Of a stretch of DNA of 33,751 nt, positions 20,757 to 27,607 are shown one piece after another. Numbering within the stretch: the first letter of the stretch is position 1; each line of letters begins with the position of its first letter. The DNA lies in NCBI GenBank assembly GCA_024639825.1, contig JAHEGH010000029.1, positions 1 to 33,751 on the forward strand. Direction: 5' to 3'. The notes beneath the pieces are model-generated. The model was not told the DNA's origin. It saw only the letters and a list, made by a program, of their open reading frames with translations, and did no database searches. Position numbers and translations under genes: made by a program. The DNA comes from Gammaproteobacteria bacterium (GTDB lineage: Bacteria; Pseudomonadota; Gammaproteobacteria; Steroidobacterales; Woeseiaceae).

Positions 20757-21172
20757 TCGCGCAATCTGAAGTCCGGGTTTCTACCCGGGGTCGGGGAACC
20801 TACGACCTCAGCCGCGACGTGCAGGCTGCCGTTCGAGCCTCGGGCATACACACCGGTCTCTGTCACGTTTTTGTCTGTCATACGAGTGCATCGCTGATGC
20901 TGTGCGAGAATGCGGATCCCAGTGTCATGCGCGATATGGAAGCCTTCATGTCGGCGCAGGTTCCGGACGGCGACCCGATGTTTACGCACACGGCGGAGGG
21001 ACCTGATGACATGGCAGCCCACGTGCGCAGTGTTCTCACGGGATCCGACCTGAACGTCCCCGTTCGCGAGGGCCGCTGTGCGTTGGGCACCTGGCAGGGT
21101 GTGTACCTTTGGGAACACCGTTACTCGCCGCACGAGCGGCGCGTGGTGGTAACGGTGCAGGGCGAAGCCTAG
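20753..21172 (+). CDS. yjbQ: YjbQ / UPF0047 family protein
   Basis: A 139-residue cytoplasmic protein of the YjbQ (UPF0047) family. Hallmarks: GLCHVFVCHTSASLMLCENADPSV, HTAEGPDDMAAHVRSVLTG, and the C-terminal GTWQGVYLWEHRYSPHERRVVVT. The family forms trimers and can weakly replace thiamin-phosphate synthase, but its main role is unclear. The start is GTG at 20753, overlapping the phosphatase stop, so translation is coupled. Its TAG stop shares the palindrome CTAG with the stop of the convergent peroxiredoxin gene, with no room for a terminator between them. Confidence 0.92.
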   Translation: MIAQSEVRVSTRGRGTYDLSRDVQAAVRASGIHTGLCHVFVCHTSASLMLCENADPSVMRDMEAFMSAQVPDGDPMFTHTAEGPDDMAAHVRSVLTGSDLNVPVREGRCALGTWQGVYLWEHRYSPHERRVVVTVQGEA

Positions 21173-21645
21173 TCTTCGGTACGTTTACCTGCGGTTTCCC
21201 GCAGAATTACCGCCTTCTCGATGAACTCCTGGTGACGTCCGATAAGCACGTCAGCCATTACCGCATCCTGGATCTTGCGGTTCCGGTTGATGAGGAACGT
21301 TGCGCGCCGCACGCCGACGCCGAACGGGCCGTCAACGTCGTACATCTTTATTGCCACTTTCTCCGGATCGCTCAGCAGGGTAAATGGCAGGTCATGCTCC
21401 TCGCGGAAGCGCCTGTGGCTGTCTTCGTCCTGTGGACTGATGCCGGCGACCTGCAGTCCGACGGACTGAATGTCATTGTGTATGTCGCGGATCGAACAGG
21501 CCTCCTTGGTACAACCTGGCGTGAAATCAGCCGGGTAGAAATAGAGGATCAGGGGGCCATCCGCTAACAGGTCAGTCAGCGATACGTCGACGCCTTCGTC
21601 GTTGGGTAAAACGAACTCGGGCGCGCGCGATCCGACATCCAGCAT
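21169..21645 (-). CDS. bcp: Thioredoxin-dependent peroxiredoxin, Bcp/PrxQ type
   Basis: A 158-residue thiol peroxidase. The active-site region LILYFYPADFTPGCTKEAC has the peroxidatic C45 and a resolving C50 five residues on, the arrangement of atypical 2-Cys PrxQ enzymes. The catalytic Thr/Pro of FTPGCT and the later RATFLIN Arg are present. It reduces hydrogen peroxide and organic hydroperoxides with electrons from thioredoxin; the trxB gene elsewhere in the window could supply these. The ATG overlaps the upstream GNAT stop by one base (TGATG) and a GGAG lies 8 nt upstream inside that gene. The final residues converge on yjbQ with a shared CTAG. Confidence 0.93.
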   Translation of the reverse strand: MLDVGSRAPEFVLPNDEGVDVSLTDLLADGPLILYFYPADFTPGCTKEACSIRDIHNDIQSVGLQVAGISPQDEDSHRRFREEHDLPFTLLSDPEKVAIKMYDVDGPFGVGVRRATFLINRNRKIQDAVMADVLIGRHQEFIEKAVILRETAGKRTED

Positions 21646-22130
21646 CAGTTTTCTCCGTTTGTGTGTTGTGATCTGATGGCCAGCAGGCTTTCCATCACGA
21701 GATAGCCGGGTCTCTTCATTCCGAGTGCCTCATAGGTCTGCTGTGCCTTGTTGTTGTTCTCTTCGACGTACAGCCGCAGGCCGATAACGCTCGGTTCGGC
21801 AGCCGCCAGTGATTCTACATGGCTATAGAGTGCGCTGAACACACCTTTGCGTCGCCAGTCCGGATGAACATAGACGCTCTGGATCCACCAGATTGTGCCA
21901 TTGCGCCAGTCACTCCACTCATACGTGACCATGAGCTGACCAATAGCTCTGCCATCAGCCTCTGCGAGCCAGTACCGCCCCTTGGTCCGGTCCTTCAGGA
22001 GCGCCTCCACACCTGGACCAATGATGTCAGCGGGTAGTTCCTTGCCTTCCGTCTCCATGGCCATGTGGCTGTTGAACGTGGCGATGATGTCGCCATCCGC
22101 TTGTTCCGCAGTCCGAATCTCGAATGTCAT
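21645..22130 (-). CDS. GNAT family N-acetyltransferase
   Basis: A 161-residue acetyltransferase of the RimI-like type. Seen: FEIRTAEQADGDIIATFN at the start, GRYWLAEADGRAIGQLMVTYEWSDW, the beta-4 segment WWIQSVYVHPDWRRKGVFSALYSHV holding the acetyl-CoA pyrophosphate loop (RRKGVF), and LRLYVEENNNKAQQTYEALGM at the C-terminus. The acceptor is unknown. In-frame starts exist at 22166 and 22142. The ATG at 22130 is preferred because MTFEIRTA begins at the fold and an AGGA lies about 10 nt upstream. It is coupled to bcp by a one-base overlap, forming a two-gene unit, and is divergent from the CotH-like gene. Confidence 0.87.
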   Translation of the reverse strand: MTFEIRTAEQADGDIIATFNSHMAMETEGKELPADIIGPGVEALLKDRTKGRYWLAEADGRAIGQLMVTYEWSDWRNGTIWWIQSVYVHPDWRRKGVFSALYSHVESLAAAEPSVIGLRLYVEENNNKAQQTYEALGMKRPGYLVMESLLAIRSQHTNGEN

Positions 22131-22224
22131 GGAATGTGTCATCCTGGTTGATGAGCTAATCCTCACAGAACGCCATCATAAACGTAGTTCCGGCTCATCC
22201 GCACCGAATACTCGGTATGTTCGT

Positions 22225-22253
22225 ATGACAATTATCGGTCGATTCCGTATAAG
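22225..22253 (+). promoter_or_regulatory. Sigma-70-like promoter of the CotH-like gene
   Basis: ATGACA (22225-22230, 5/6) and TATAAG (22248-22253, 5/6) are separated by exactly 17 nt. The predicted transcription start falls within about 2 nt of the GTG at 22262, so the mRNA would be leaderless. Confidence 0.6.
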
Positions 22254-22261
22254 TCGTCTCA

Positions 22262-23365
22262 GTGAAATATCTTCGACTTATCGGCCTGTTGGTTTCATTC
22301 GGTCTGGCGTCAAGCGCCGGGGCATCCGAGCGTAATCCACTGTTTCAGAACCATGCGGTGCTGAAAGCCGTGCTGACCGCACCGATTGCACAGACCTACG
22401 CGCAACGTAACTCGGAGGTGCGGCTGTACCATCCTGGACAGTGGACCTATATCGACGAATACGGGACGACACAACGCCTCGATGTTTCCATTCGAATTCG
22501 CGGTAATTTTCGGCGGCAATACTGTGAACTGCCGCCGCTGCGCCTGAATTTCAGAAAGTCTCAGGTAAAAGGCACGCTCTTCAAGGGACAGGATAAGCTG
22601 AAGCTGGTTGCGCCCTGCCAGCACGGCCTGGAGTCGCAGCAAAAACTGCTCCTCGAATACCTGGCCTATCGCACCTACGAAATCCTGACAGACCAGAGTT
22701 TCGGCACACGCCTGATTCGCCTGAGCTATGTTGATAGTGACGAAGCCATGCGCTCCTGGACCGATCTTGCCTTCGTGATCGAAGATGAAGCAGATATCGG
22801 TAAGCGCCTTGGTCTCGATAAAACGCACGTCCAGGAAAATCGATTTGATGAACTCGACCAGCCGTCGACCGCACTGGTCGAGTTGTTTCAGTTGCTTATT
22901 TCCAATCACGACTATTCGGTAATGCAGGGGGCGGAGGGCGAGTACTGCTGTCACAACTCCGTGATGTATGTCCGTGAGGAAGCGGCGGGCAAGCGCATTC
23001 CGATTCCCTACGATTTCGATATGTCGGGTCTCGTGAATGCGCGCTATGCAGCACCGCCCGAGCATCTGCCAATTCGCCTGGTTCGAACACGGTACTACCG
23101 TGGGCTTTGTCAGCCGCCCGCAGTGATGGACGAGGCGCTCGCACACGTACTATCCAAAAAGGACGAGATCATAGCGCTGTATCGGGACATGCCCGAACTC
23201 AGTCGGCTGTCGAGAAACCGGACACTGGGCTACATAAAGAACTACTTCGCTATTCTCGAGGACGAAGCCAAATTCAAGACGCTAGTGCTTGATCGCTGTC
23301 GTGGACGGGAACAGCTCGAAGAGATGATGGCTGCAGAAGAAGCGGCGGCTATAGATCCGACATAG
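22262..23365 (+). CDS. Secreted CotH-kinase-like protein (distant)
   Basis: A 367-residue predicted exported protein. A signal peptide (LIGLLVSFGLASSAGA) precedes the mature chain. I see no exact family signature, but the layout resembles the atypical kinase CotH. RIRGNFRR (78-85) corresponds to its LRGNSSR-like strand, GQDKLKL (109-115) could hold the nucleotide-binding Lys, and LLLEYLAYRTYEIL (129-142) and FVIEDEADIG (171-180) follow. A catalytic-loop-like SNHDYS (214-219) and a metal-binding-like PYDFDMSG (249-256) complete the pattern. Five Cys suggest disulfides. The start is GTG: an in-frame TAA at 22250-22252 rules out longer forms, and there is no Shine-Dalgarno. Its 3' end overlaps the convergent DUF4956-like gene by 17 nt. 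Kinase activity is inference. Confidence 0.72.
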   Translation: MKYLRLIGLLVSFGLASSAGASERNPLFQNHAVLKAVLTAPIAQTYAQRNSEVRLYHPGQWTYIDEYGTTQRLDVSIRIRGNFRRQYCELPPLRLNFRKSQVKGTLFKGQDKLKLVAPCQHGLESQQKLLLEYLAYRTYEILTDQSFGTRLIRLSYVDSDEAMRSWTDLAFVIEDEADIGKRLGLDKTHVQENRFDELDQPSTALVELFQLLISNHDYSVMQGAEGEYCCHNSVMYVREEAAGKRIPIPYDFDMSGLVNARYAAPPEHLPIRLVRTRYYRGLCQPPAVMDEALAHVLSKKDEIIALYRDMPELSRLSRNRTLGYIKNYFAILEDEAKFKTLVLDRCRGREQLEEMMAAEEAAAIDPT

Positions 23366-24137
23366 GGCGTATTGGGTTTTCGCGAGCTTCTTTTTCCCTG
23401 GCTTTCGCTGCCTTGGCGCTCTTACGCCGGATCTTGCTGCGAGCCTCGTATTGTGACTCGAGCCCATCTCCAAAGGCACAAACAGCCAGTGACGCGTAGT
23501 TAAAAAAGACGGTGATCACGACGGCGATCTCTATTGATTTAACACCGGCGGAAATTCCTACTCCGATCGATGCGAGAATGAACAACGTGTCAAACGTATC
23601 GCTCAGCGCGCGTCGGAACCGGACGCCAGCAACAATACCGGCGAGACTAAATGCCAGTGCCAGGCTGTGTTGAACGACCGTGACTATGCCCGCGACGACG
23701 GCAGGAAGTACGAGGGCCGTTGTATCGATCGAATGATCGTAGACGCTGCCATCATGAATGGCCCGGTACACCCACGACACAGGAAGCATCAATAACAGGG
23801 TCGACGTCATGGCGTAAACCAGTGACATAGCCTCCAGAAACCAGGCGGGGCCGCGCGCCAGGCGAGCGCGGGTATTTTCCGTGACGATGTCTTCGATCTG
23901 CTCGTCGTCGGCACTGAGAAGTGCCTCCTCCAGGTCGTAAATGCTCGACGAGCCAAAGTCTGCAATTTCGCCAACGCCGCCCAGCGGTAGCTGGTCGATA
24001 AATCCAGGCGCCATGGCGGCGGCGAGTGCGAGTGCCGAGCCGAGTATGACGTAGTACACCGTTATCCTTAGCATCATGCGCAGCAGCAGATTCCGATGCT
24101 CGGAGATCATTGAGTCGATCCGTAGCTCTTCGTTCAT
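23349..24137 (-). CDS. DUF4956-like polytopic membrane protein
   Basis: A 262-residue inner-membrane protein. An N-terminal helix (about 23-45) is followed by a soluble acidic loop (about 50-97), then hydrophobic helices at about 103-122, 141-160, 163-178 and 184-222, and a very basic C-terminal tail (KIRRKSAKAAKAREKE). The core QHSLALAFSLAGIVAGVRFR with LSDTFDTLFILASIGVGISAG closely matches the conserved heart of DUF4956. Its function is unknown. In other bacteria DUF4956 genes often lie with CotH-type kinase and VTC polyphosphate-polymerase genes, so the adjacent CotH-like gene supports both calls. The ATG at 24137 has no Shine-Dalgarno and lies 6 nt after a -10-like element. Confidence 0.75.
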   Translation of the reverse strand: MNEELRIDSMISEHRNLLLRMMLRITVYYVILGSALALAAAMAPGFIDQLPLGGVGEIADFGSSSIYDLEEALLSADDEQIEDIVTENTRARLARGPAWFLEAMSLVYAMTSTLLLMLPVSWVYRAIHDGSVYDHSIDTTALVLPAVVAGIVTVVQHSLALAFSLAGIVAGVRFRRALSDTFDTLFILASIGVGISAGVKSIEIAVVITVFFNYASLAVCAFGDGLESQYEARSKIRRKSAKAAKAREKEARENPIRPMSDL

Positions 24138-24143
24138 GGGGGA

Positions 24144-24172
24144 ACCATAGGATGTATTACTGATAATGGCAA
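24144..24172 (-). promoter_or_regulatory. Putative promoter of the DUF4956-like gene
   Basis: On the minus strand TTGCCA (24167-24172, 5/6) and TATGGT (24144-24149, 4/6) are separated by exactly 17 nt. The -10 ends 6 nt before the ATG at 24137, so transcription would start at or very near the A of ATG. Confidence 0.5.
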
Positions 24173-24247
24173 TCGTGCATACCGGTCGCGCGTGAGTGAC
24201 GAGGAATACGATGCAGCGCCTCGCGAGAACGGAAATACAAACATAAA

Positions 24248-24324
24248 TGGCGCGCCCGAGAGGATTCGAACCTCTGGCCCCCAGATTAGGAATCTGGTGC
24301 TCTATCCGACTGAGCTACGGGCGC
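24248..24324 (-). tRNA. tRNA-Arg, anticodon CCU
   Basis: The minus strand folds as a class I tRNA. The acceptor GCGCCCG (24318-24324) pairs with CGGGCGC (24252-24258), followed by discriminator G and an encoded CCA ending at 24248. The D arm (AGCTCAGTCGGATAGAGC), the anticodon loop with CCT (24288-24290) and the T arm (AGAGGTTCGAATCCTCT) are all standard. It reads AGG. Confidence 0.97.
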
Positions 24325-24333
24325 GGAACAAGG

Positions 24334-24361
24334 ATTCTAGCAGACCGGAGAAACGCTGCAA
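24334..24361 (-). promoter_or_regulatory. Extended -10 promoter of tRNA-Arg
   Basis: On the minus strand TGC-TAGAAT (24334-24342) forms an extended -10 with a 5/6 hexamer. A weak -35 TTGCAG (24356-24361) sits 16 nt upstream. The -10 ends 9 nt before the mature tRNA 5' end. Confidence 0.5.
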
Positions 24362-24367
24362 TTTGAG

Positions 24368-24373
24368 TATAAT
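24368..24373 (+). promoter_or_regulatory. Consensus -10 element before the YvlD-like gene
   Basis: A perfect TATAAT ends 6 nt before the ATG at 24380. No convincing -35 is seen at 16 to 18 nt spacing. No Shine-Dalgarno lies between, so transcription would begin at the start codon. It sits back to back with the tRNA-Arg promoter. Confidence 0.5.
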
Positions 24374-24379
24374 GGCCCG

Positions 24380-24757
24380 ATGCAGGGAATACTTCTTCGG
24401 ACACTTATCGCGATGCTTGGCCTGTTCCTCGCATCGCGCATCATTCCTGGCGTCTCTATTGTGGGCACCGGTACATTTGTCCTGGCGGCACTGTTACTGG
24501 GCGTGGTCAATGCCCTCGTCAGGCCCATCGCCTTCCTGATGACGTTGCCACTAACCATCATAACGCTAGGCCTGTTCCTGCTCGTACTGAATGCCGCGAT
24601 GTTCGGTCTGGTCGCCGCCGTCCTTGACGATTTCACCGTGTCGGGCTTCTGGGCGGCCTTCTTCGGCGCTATCGTGGTGAGTATTTCCAGCACAATCGCG
24701 TCCTGGTTCATCGGCCCCAGTGGCCGTTACGAAGTCTTCGTAGTCCGTCGTCGCTGA
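24380..24757 (+). CDS. YvlD-like / phage holin family IV membrane protein
   Basis: A 125-residue inner-membrane protein with four hydrophobic helices (about 4-22, 30-50, 55-82 and 88-112). The family pattern is clear: RIIPGVSIVGTGTFVLAALLLGVVNALVRPI followed by LPLTIITLGLFLLVLNAAMFGLVA and a late FWAAFFGAIVVSISS. These proteins are annotated as YvlD or mycobacterial-type four-helix phage holin superfamily, but they are chromosomal and not linked to phage here; a stress or envelope role is likely but unproven. The ATG has no ribosome-binding site and follows a TATAAT by 6 nt. The downstream peptidase gene starts 66 nt after its stop and has its own Shine-Dalgarno. Confidence 0.88.
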   Translation: MQGILLRTLIAMLGLFLASRIIPGVSIVGTGTFVLAALLLGVVNALVRPIAFLMTLPLTIITLGLFLLVLNAAMFGLVAAVLDDFTVSGFWAAFFGAIVVSISSTIASWFIGPSGRYEVFVVRRR

Positions 24758-24823
24758 ATGCGGTCCTGGCGGGCAATAACAAATTTTCTTGATGAAGTGT
24801 TTAACGGGTGGATGCCCGGGAGA

Positions 24824-26563
24824 ATGAATGTGAAAAAAATCCAACTGACTCTTGTTACGGTATTCGCCGCTGTCCTGGGTGCATGCTCAGCGGAGGAGGC
24901 GCCACAGAAGGAGGCTGTTTCCGGCACGGCCGAGACCACATCGGCGGTTGTTGCAGAGGCAGCCGGCGGCAATCCGGCAGCAGAGCAGGCCGCTCTTGAG
25001 ATTACGGGTGACTACATGCGTGGCATCGTCGTTGAGATCAGCGATGACCGGTATGAGGGCCGCGGTCCCGGTAGTGCCGGCGACGCAGCAGCCCGAAAGT
25101 ATCTGGCGGGGCGGATGCAGGAACTGGGCCTGGAGCCGGGAGCAGAGGACGGCAGCTGGGAGCAATCGTTCGATCTCGTCGGCGTGAATTCGGCGCAGCC
25201 GGATTCCTGGACTTTTGACGGTCATGGCAAGTCGCTGACGTTCCAGCAATGGGACCAGTTTATTGCCGGTAGCGGGTTGCAGGAGCCGCGCGCAGAGATC
25301 AGTGACGCAGAAATCGTGTTCGTCGGTTACGGTATCCAGGCGCCGGAGTATGACTGGGACGATTACAAAGGTGTGGATCTCGAAGGCAAGGTCTTGCTGA
25401 TGATGAACAACGATCCGGACTGGGATGCGGATTTGTTCGGCGGTGAGACTCGGCTTTGGTATGGCCGTTGGGATTACAAATACCTGAGCGCGGCGCGCCA
25501 GGGGGCGGCAGGGGCGATCATCATTCACACGCCGCCATCGGCCGGCTACCCATGGCAGGTTGTGCAGACCTCGTGGACGGGCGTGCAGTTTGAACTCCCT
25601 GCAGGTGGCGAACCACGCAGCCAGGTAAATGCGTGGCTTACCGAAGACACGGCACGCGACCTTGTCGCCATGGCGGGCCTGGATCTGGACGAACTGCGTG
25701 AGGCGGCCTTTAACCGCGACTTCCAGCCCGTGCCGCTGGGTATAACGACATCGCTTGCCATGGATGTTGAGATTCAGCGCGTGCAGTCTGCCAATGTGCT
25801 TGGCCTGATTCCTGGCAGTGACCCGGAACTCAAGGATGAGGTTGTTGTGTATACGGCACATCACGACCACCTGGGCATAGGTACACCGAACGAAGACGGC
25901 GATGTGATCTACAACGGTGCGATGGACAACGCGACTGGCGTGGCACAGGTTATGGCGATCGCGAAAGCGATCAAGGCGATGCCCGAGGCACCGCGACGGT
26001 CAATTCTTGTCAACCTTGTCGGTGCCGAGGAGCAGGGCCTGCTCGGTTCGGAATATTACGCAGCCAATCCGACGTTTGCGCCGGGGAAGATCGCGGCCAA
26101 CCTGAACTATGATGGCGGCAATATCTGGGGCCACACTCACGACGTGACGTTCGTTGGCCTTGGTAAGTCAACGGTCGATGAAATTGTAACGCTGATCGCC
26201 GGCGAACAAGGGCGTGTCGTCAAGCCCGATCAGTTTGCTGACAAAGGTTATTTCTATCGGTCCGACCAGTTCAGTTTCGCGAAAATAGGCGTTCCGGCCA
26301 TGTATCTCGATACCGGTACTGACTTCGTGGATCGGCCACCTGAGTGGGGCCGCGAGCAACAGGAACACTACACCGAAGTGAATTATCACCAGCCCACAGA
26401 TGAGTACAGTCCTGCGTGGTCGTTTGACGGCATGGTCGACGATGCGTTGCTGGGGTTCTGGACCGGGCTCGCTATTGCGAACGCCGATGAGAAACCGACC
26501 TGGAATCCTGGTGATGAGTTTGAAGCGGCCCGCATCGAAGCGCTTAAGGCGCTGGAGGAATAG
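24824..26563 (+). CDS. Lipoprotein M28 zinc metallopeptidase with PA domain
   Basis: A 579-residue predicted lipoprotein aminopeptidase. The signal has a lipobox LGAC (Cys21) followed by Ser, predicting outer-membrane sorting. A PA-type insert spans about 130-300. The M28 site is complete: AHHDHLG (345-351) with the first zinc His, MDNATG with bridging D368, AEEQG with catalytic E402 and ligand E403, NYDGG with D430, and YHQPTD with H522. It probably trims peptides at the cell surface or in the periplasm. Two starts compete, ATG at 24824 and GTG at 24830. GGGAG (24818-24822) is better spaced for the GTG, and either gives the same lipoprotein. Its stop lies 9 nt from the convergent cyclase gene. 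Confidence 0.93.
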   Translation: MNVKKIQLTLVTVFAAVLGACSAEEAPQKEAVSGTAETTSAVVAEAAGGNPAAEQAALEITGDYMRGIVVEISDDRYEGRGPGSAGDAAARKYLAGRMQELGLEPGAEDGSWEQSFDLVGVNSAQPDSWTFDGHGKSLTFQQWDQFIAGSGLQEPRAEISDAEIVFVGYGIQAPEYDWDDYKGVDLEGKVLLMMNNDPDWDADLFGGETRLWYGRWDYKYLSAARQGAAGAIIIHTPPSAGYPWQVVQTSWTGVQFELPAGGEPRSQVNAWLTEDTARDLVAMAGLDLDELREAAFNRDFQPVPLGITTSLAMDVEIQRVQSANVLGLIPGSDPELKDEVVVYTAHHDHLGIGTPNEDGDVIYNGAMDNATGVAQVMAIAKAIKAMPEAPRRSILVNLVGAEEQGLLGSEYYAANPTFAPGKIAANLNYDGGNIWGHTHDVTFVGLGKSTVDEIVTLIAGEQGRVVKPDQFADKGYFYRSDQFSFAKIGVPAMYLDTGTDFVDRPPEWGREQQEHYTEVNYHQPTDEYSPAWSFDGMVDDALLGFWTGLAIANADEKPTWNPGDEFEAARIEALKALEE

Positions 26564-26572
26564 CGGGGTTAC

Positions 26573-27592
26573 CTAGTCAGAGATGCTGGTCGAGTTTCGG
26601 CCAGCATCCTTGGCTCGATACAACGCCTCGTCGGCACGGTGCAGCCAGTCGTTACCGTTCTCACCTTTTTTGAGTTCGGCAACGCCCAGGGAAATAGTGA
26701 CCGCGTGATCCGGGACGAGTTCGTTGGCGTAGACCAGCGTCCGAAGCTGTTCCGCGAGGTGTACAGCCCGGCTCAGGTCAGCGCCCTCAAGGACGACGAC
26801 AAACTCCTCACCGCCGATCCGGTACAAGCTGTCGGTCACGCGGATACGCAGGTCTATGATGGTCGTAACGCGTTTAAGGATCTGGTCGCCAACAGCGTGT
26901 CCGTGAACATCATTTACTTTCTTGAAATGATCGAGGTCAATCAGCACCAGAGTCGCGGCGGTTCCGGAGCGCCGATGTGCGTTCACTACCTCAGAAAGCT
27001 TCGCGTCGAGCGCACGACGATTGCCCGCGCCGGTCAGCGGATCTTTCGTTGCCAGGACGAGAAGCTGCTCTCGTTGTCGGCTCGTTATCAGTGAAAAAGC
27101 GAATGCAAATGCGCTGGTCACGATGATCGTAATTAAGACAGTGGCGGTCTCTTGCGTTTCGCTCGCCGGCAAAACCGCAGGTAACAGCGCTGCGACTGTA
27201 ACCAAAGCGCCGAGCGCAGCTTCGTGAGGTTGAATTAAATAAAAGACGGCCACGAGGGCTGGAAATATCCAGTAGATCTGGACAGCTCCGTTGACGTAGA
27301 CGCTTGAGACGACACCGCCCATGCACAGCAGGGCGATCGCCACACTCGCGACCCTCACACGCCGTGTGCGATATACATACGTTCCCAGCGCGATAAAACC
27401 GGTGATGATGACCGTGTCGATAATCGCGGCAGTCCACTCCTGCTGCATAAATCGGTTGATCGCAAACGGCAATACACCGAGGGCACCGGCCGCGCTCAGA
27501 ATAAGTGGCAGGTACGTTTCAACGGATCGGTTTTTTTGCTCAGCCCGGACTATGTATCGCCAGGCATCCATTCCTGAGTGCAGTCTTTTCAT
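26573..27592 (-). CDS. Membrane diguanylate cyclase (GGDEF)
   Basis: A 339-residue c-di-GMP synthase. The N-terminal half has about six hydrophobic helices (residues 28-170), of an uncharacterised sensor type without a recognisable ligand domain. The GGDEF domain starts near 182 (TKDPLTGAGNRRAL). The active-site loop is GGEEF (260-264), and DLDHFKKVND (219-228) supplies metal and guanine contacts. RVTD (251-254), five residues before GGEEF, is an intact inhibitory I-site, so the enzyme should be feedback-controlled by c-di-GMP. No EAL domain is present. It begins 15 nt after the ExeA-like gene and has no clear Shine-Dalgarno, so it is probably expressed from that transcript. Confidence 0.92.
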   Translation of the reverse strand: MKRLHSGMDAWRYIVRAEQKNRSVETYLPLILSAAGALGVLPFAINRFMQQEWTAAIIDTVIITGFIALGTYVYRTRRVRVASVAIALLCMGGVVSSVYVNGAVQIYWIFPALVAVFYLIQPHEAALGALVTVAALLPAVLPASETQETATVLITIIVTSAFAFAFSLITSRQREQLLVLATKDPLTGAGNRRALDAKLSEVVNAHRRSGTAATLVLIDLDHFKKVNDVHGHAVGDQILKRVTTIIDLRIRVTDSLYRIGGEEFVVVLEGADLSRAVHLAEQLRTLVYANELVPDHAVTISLGVAELKKGENGNDWLHRADEALYRAKDAGRNSTSISD

Positions 27593-27607
27593 GCCAGTGA
27601 GAGTAAC

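Noticed and set aside
18830-24324. Region between tRNA-Ser and tRNA-Arg as a genomic island
   Set aside because: No integrase, no duplicated tRNA 3' end, no insertion sequences and no marked shift in base composition apart from one AT-rich signal-peptide stretch near 19060-19105.
24380-24757. Holin-like gene as evidence for a prophage
   Set aside because: This four-helix family is common on ordinary chromosomes, and no endolysin, capsid, tail or integrase gene is near.
24887-25870. A 327-codon minus-strand frame
   Set aside because: Antisense to the M28 peptidase gene, which has all zinc ligands; the shadow frame has no recognisable features.
26582-26608. Inverted repeat GATGCTGG/CCAGCATC after the M28 gene as a terminator
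   Set aside because: No T tract follows on the plus strand, the loop is 11 nt and the repeat lies in the 3' coding end of the cyclase gene.
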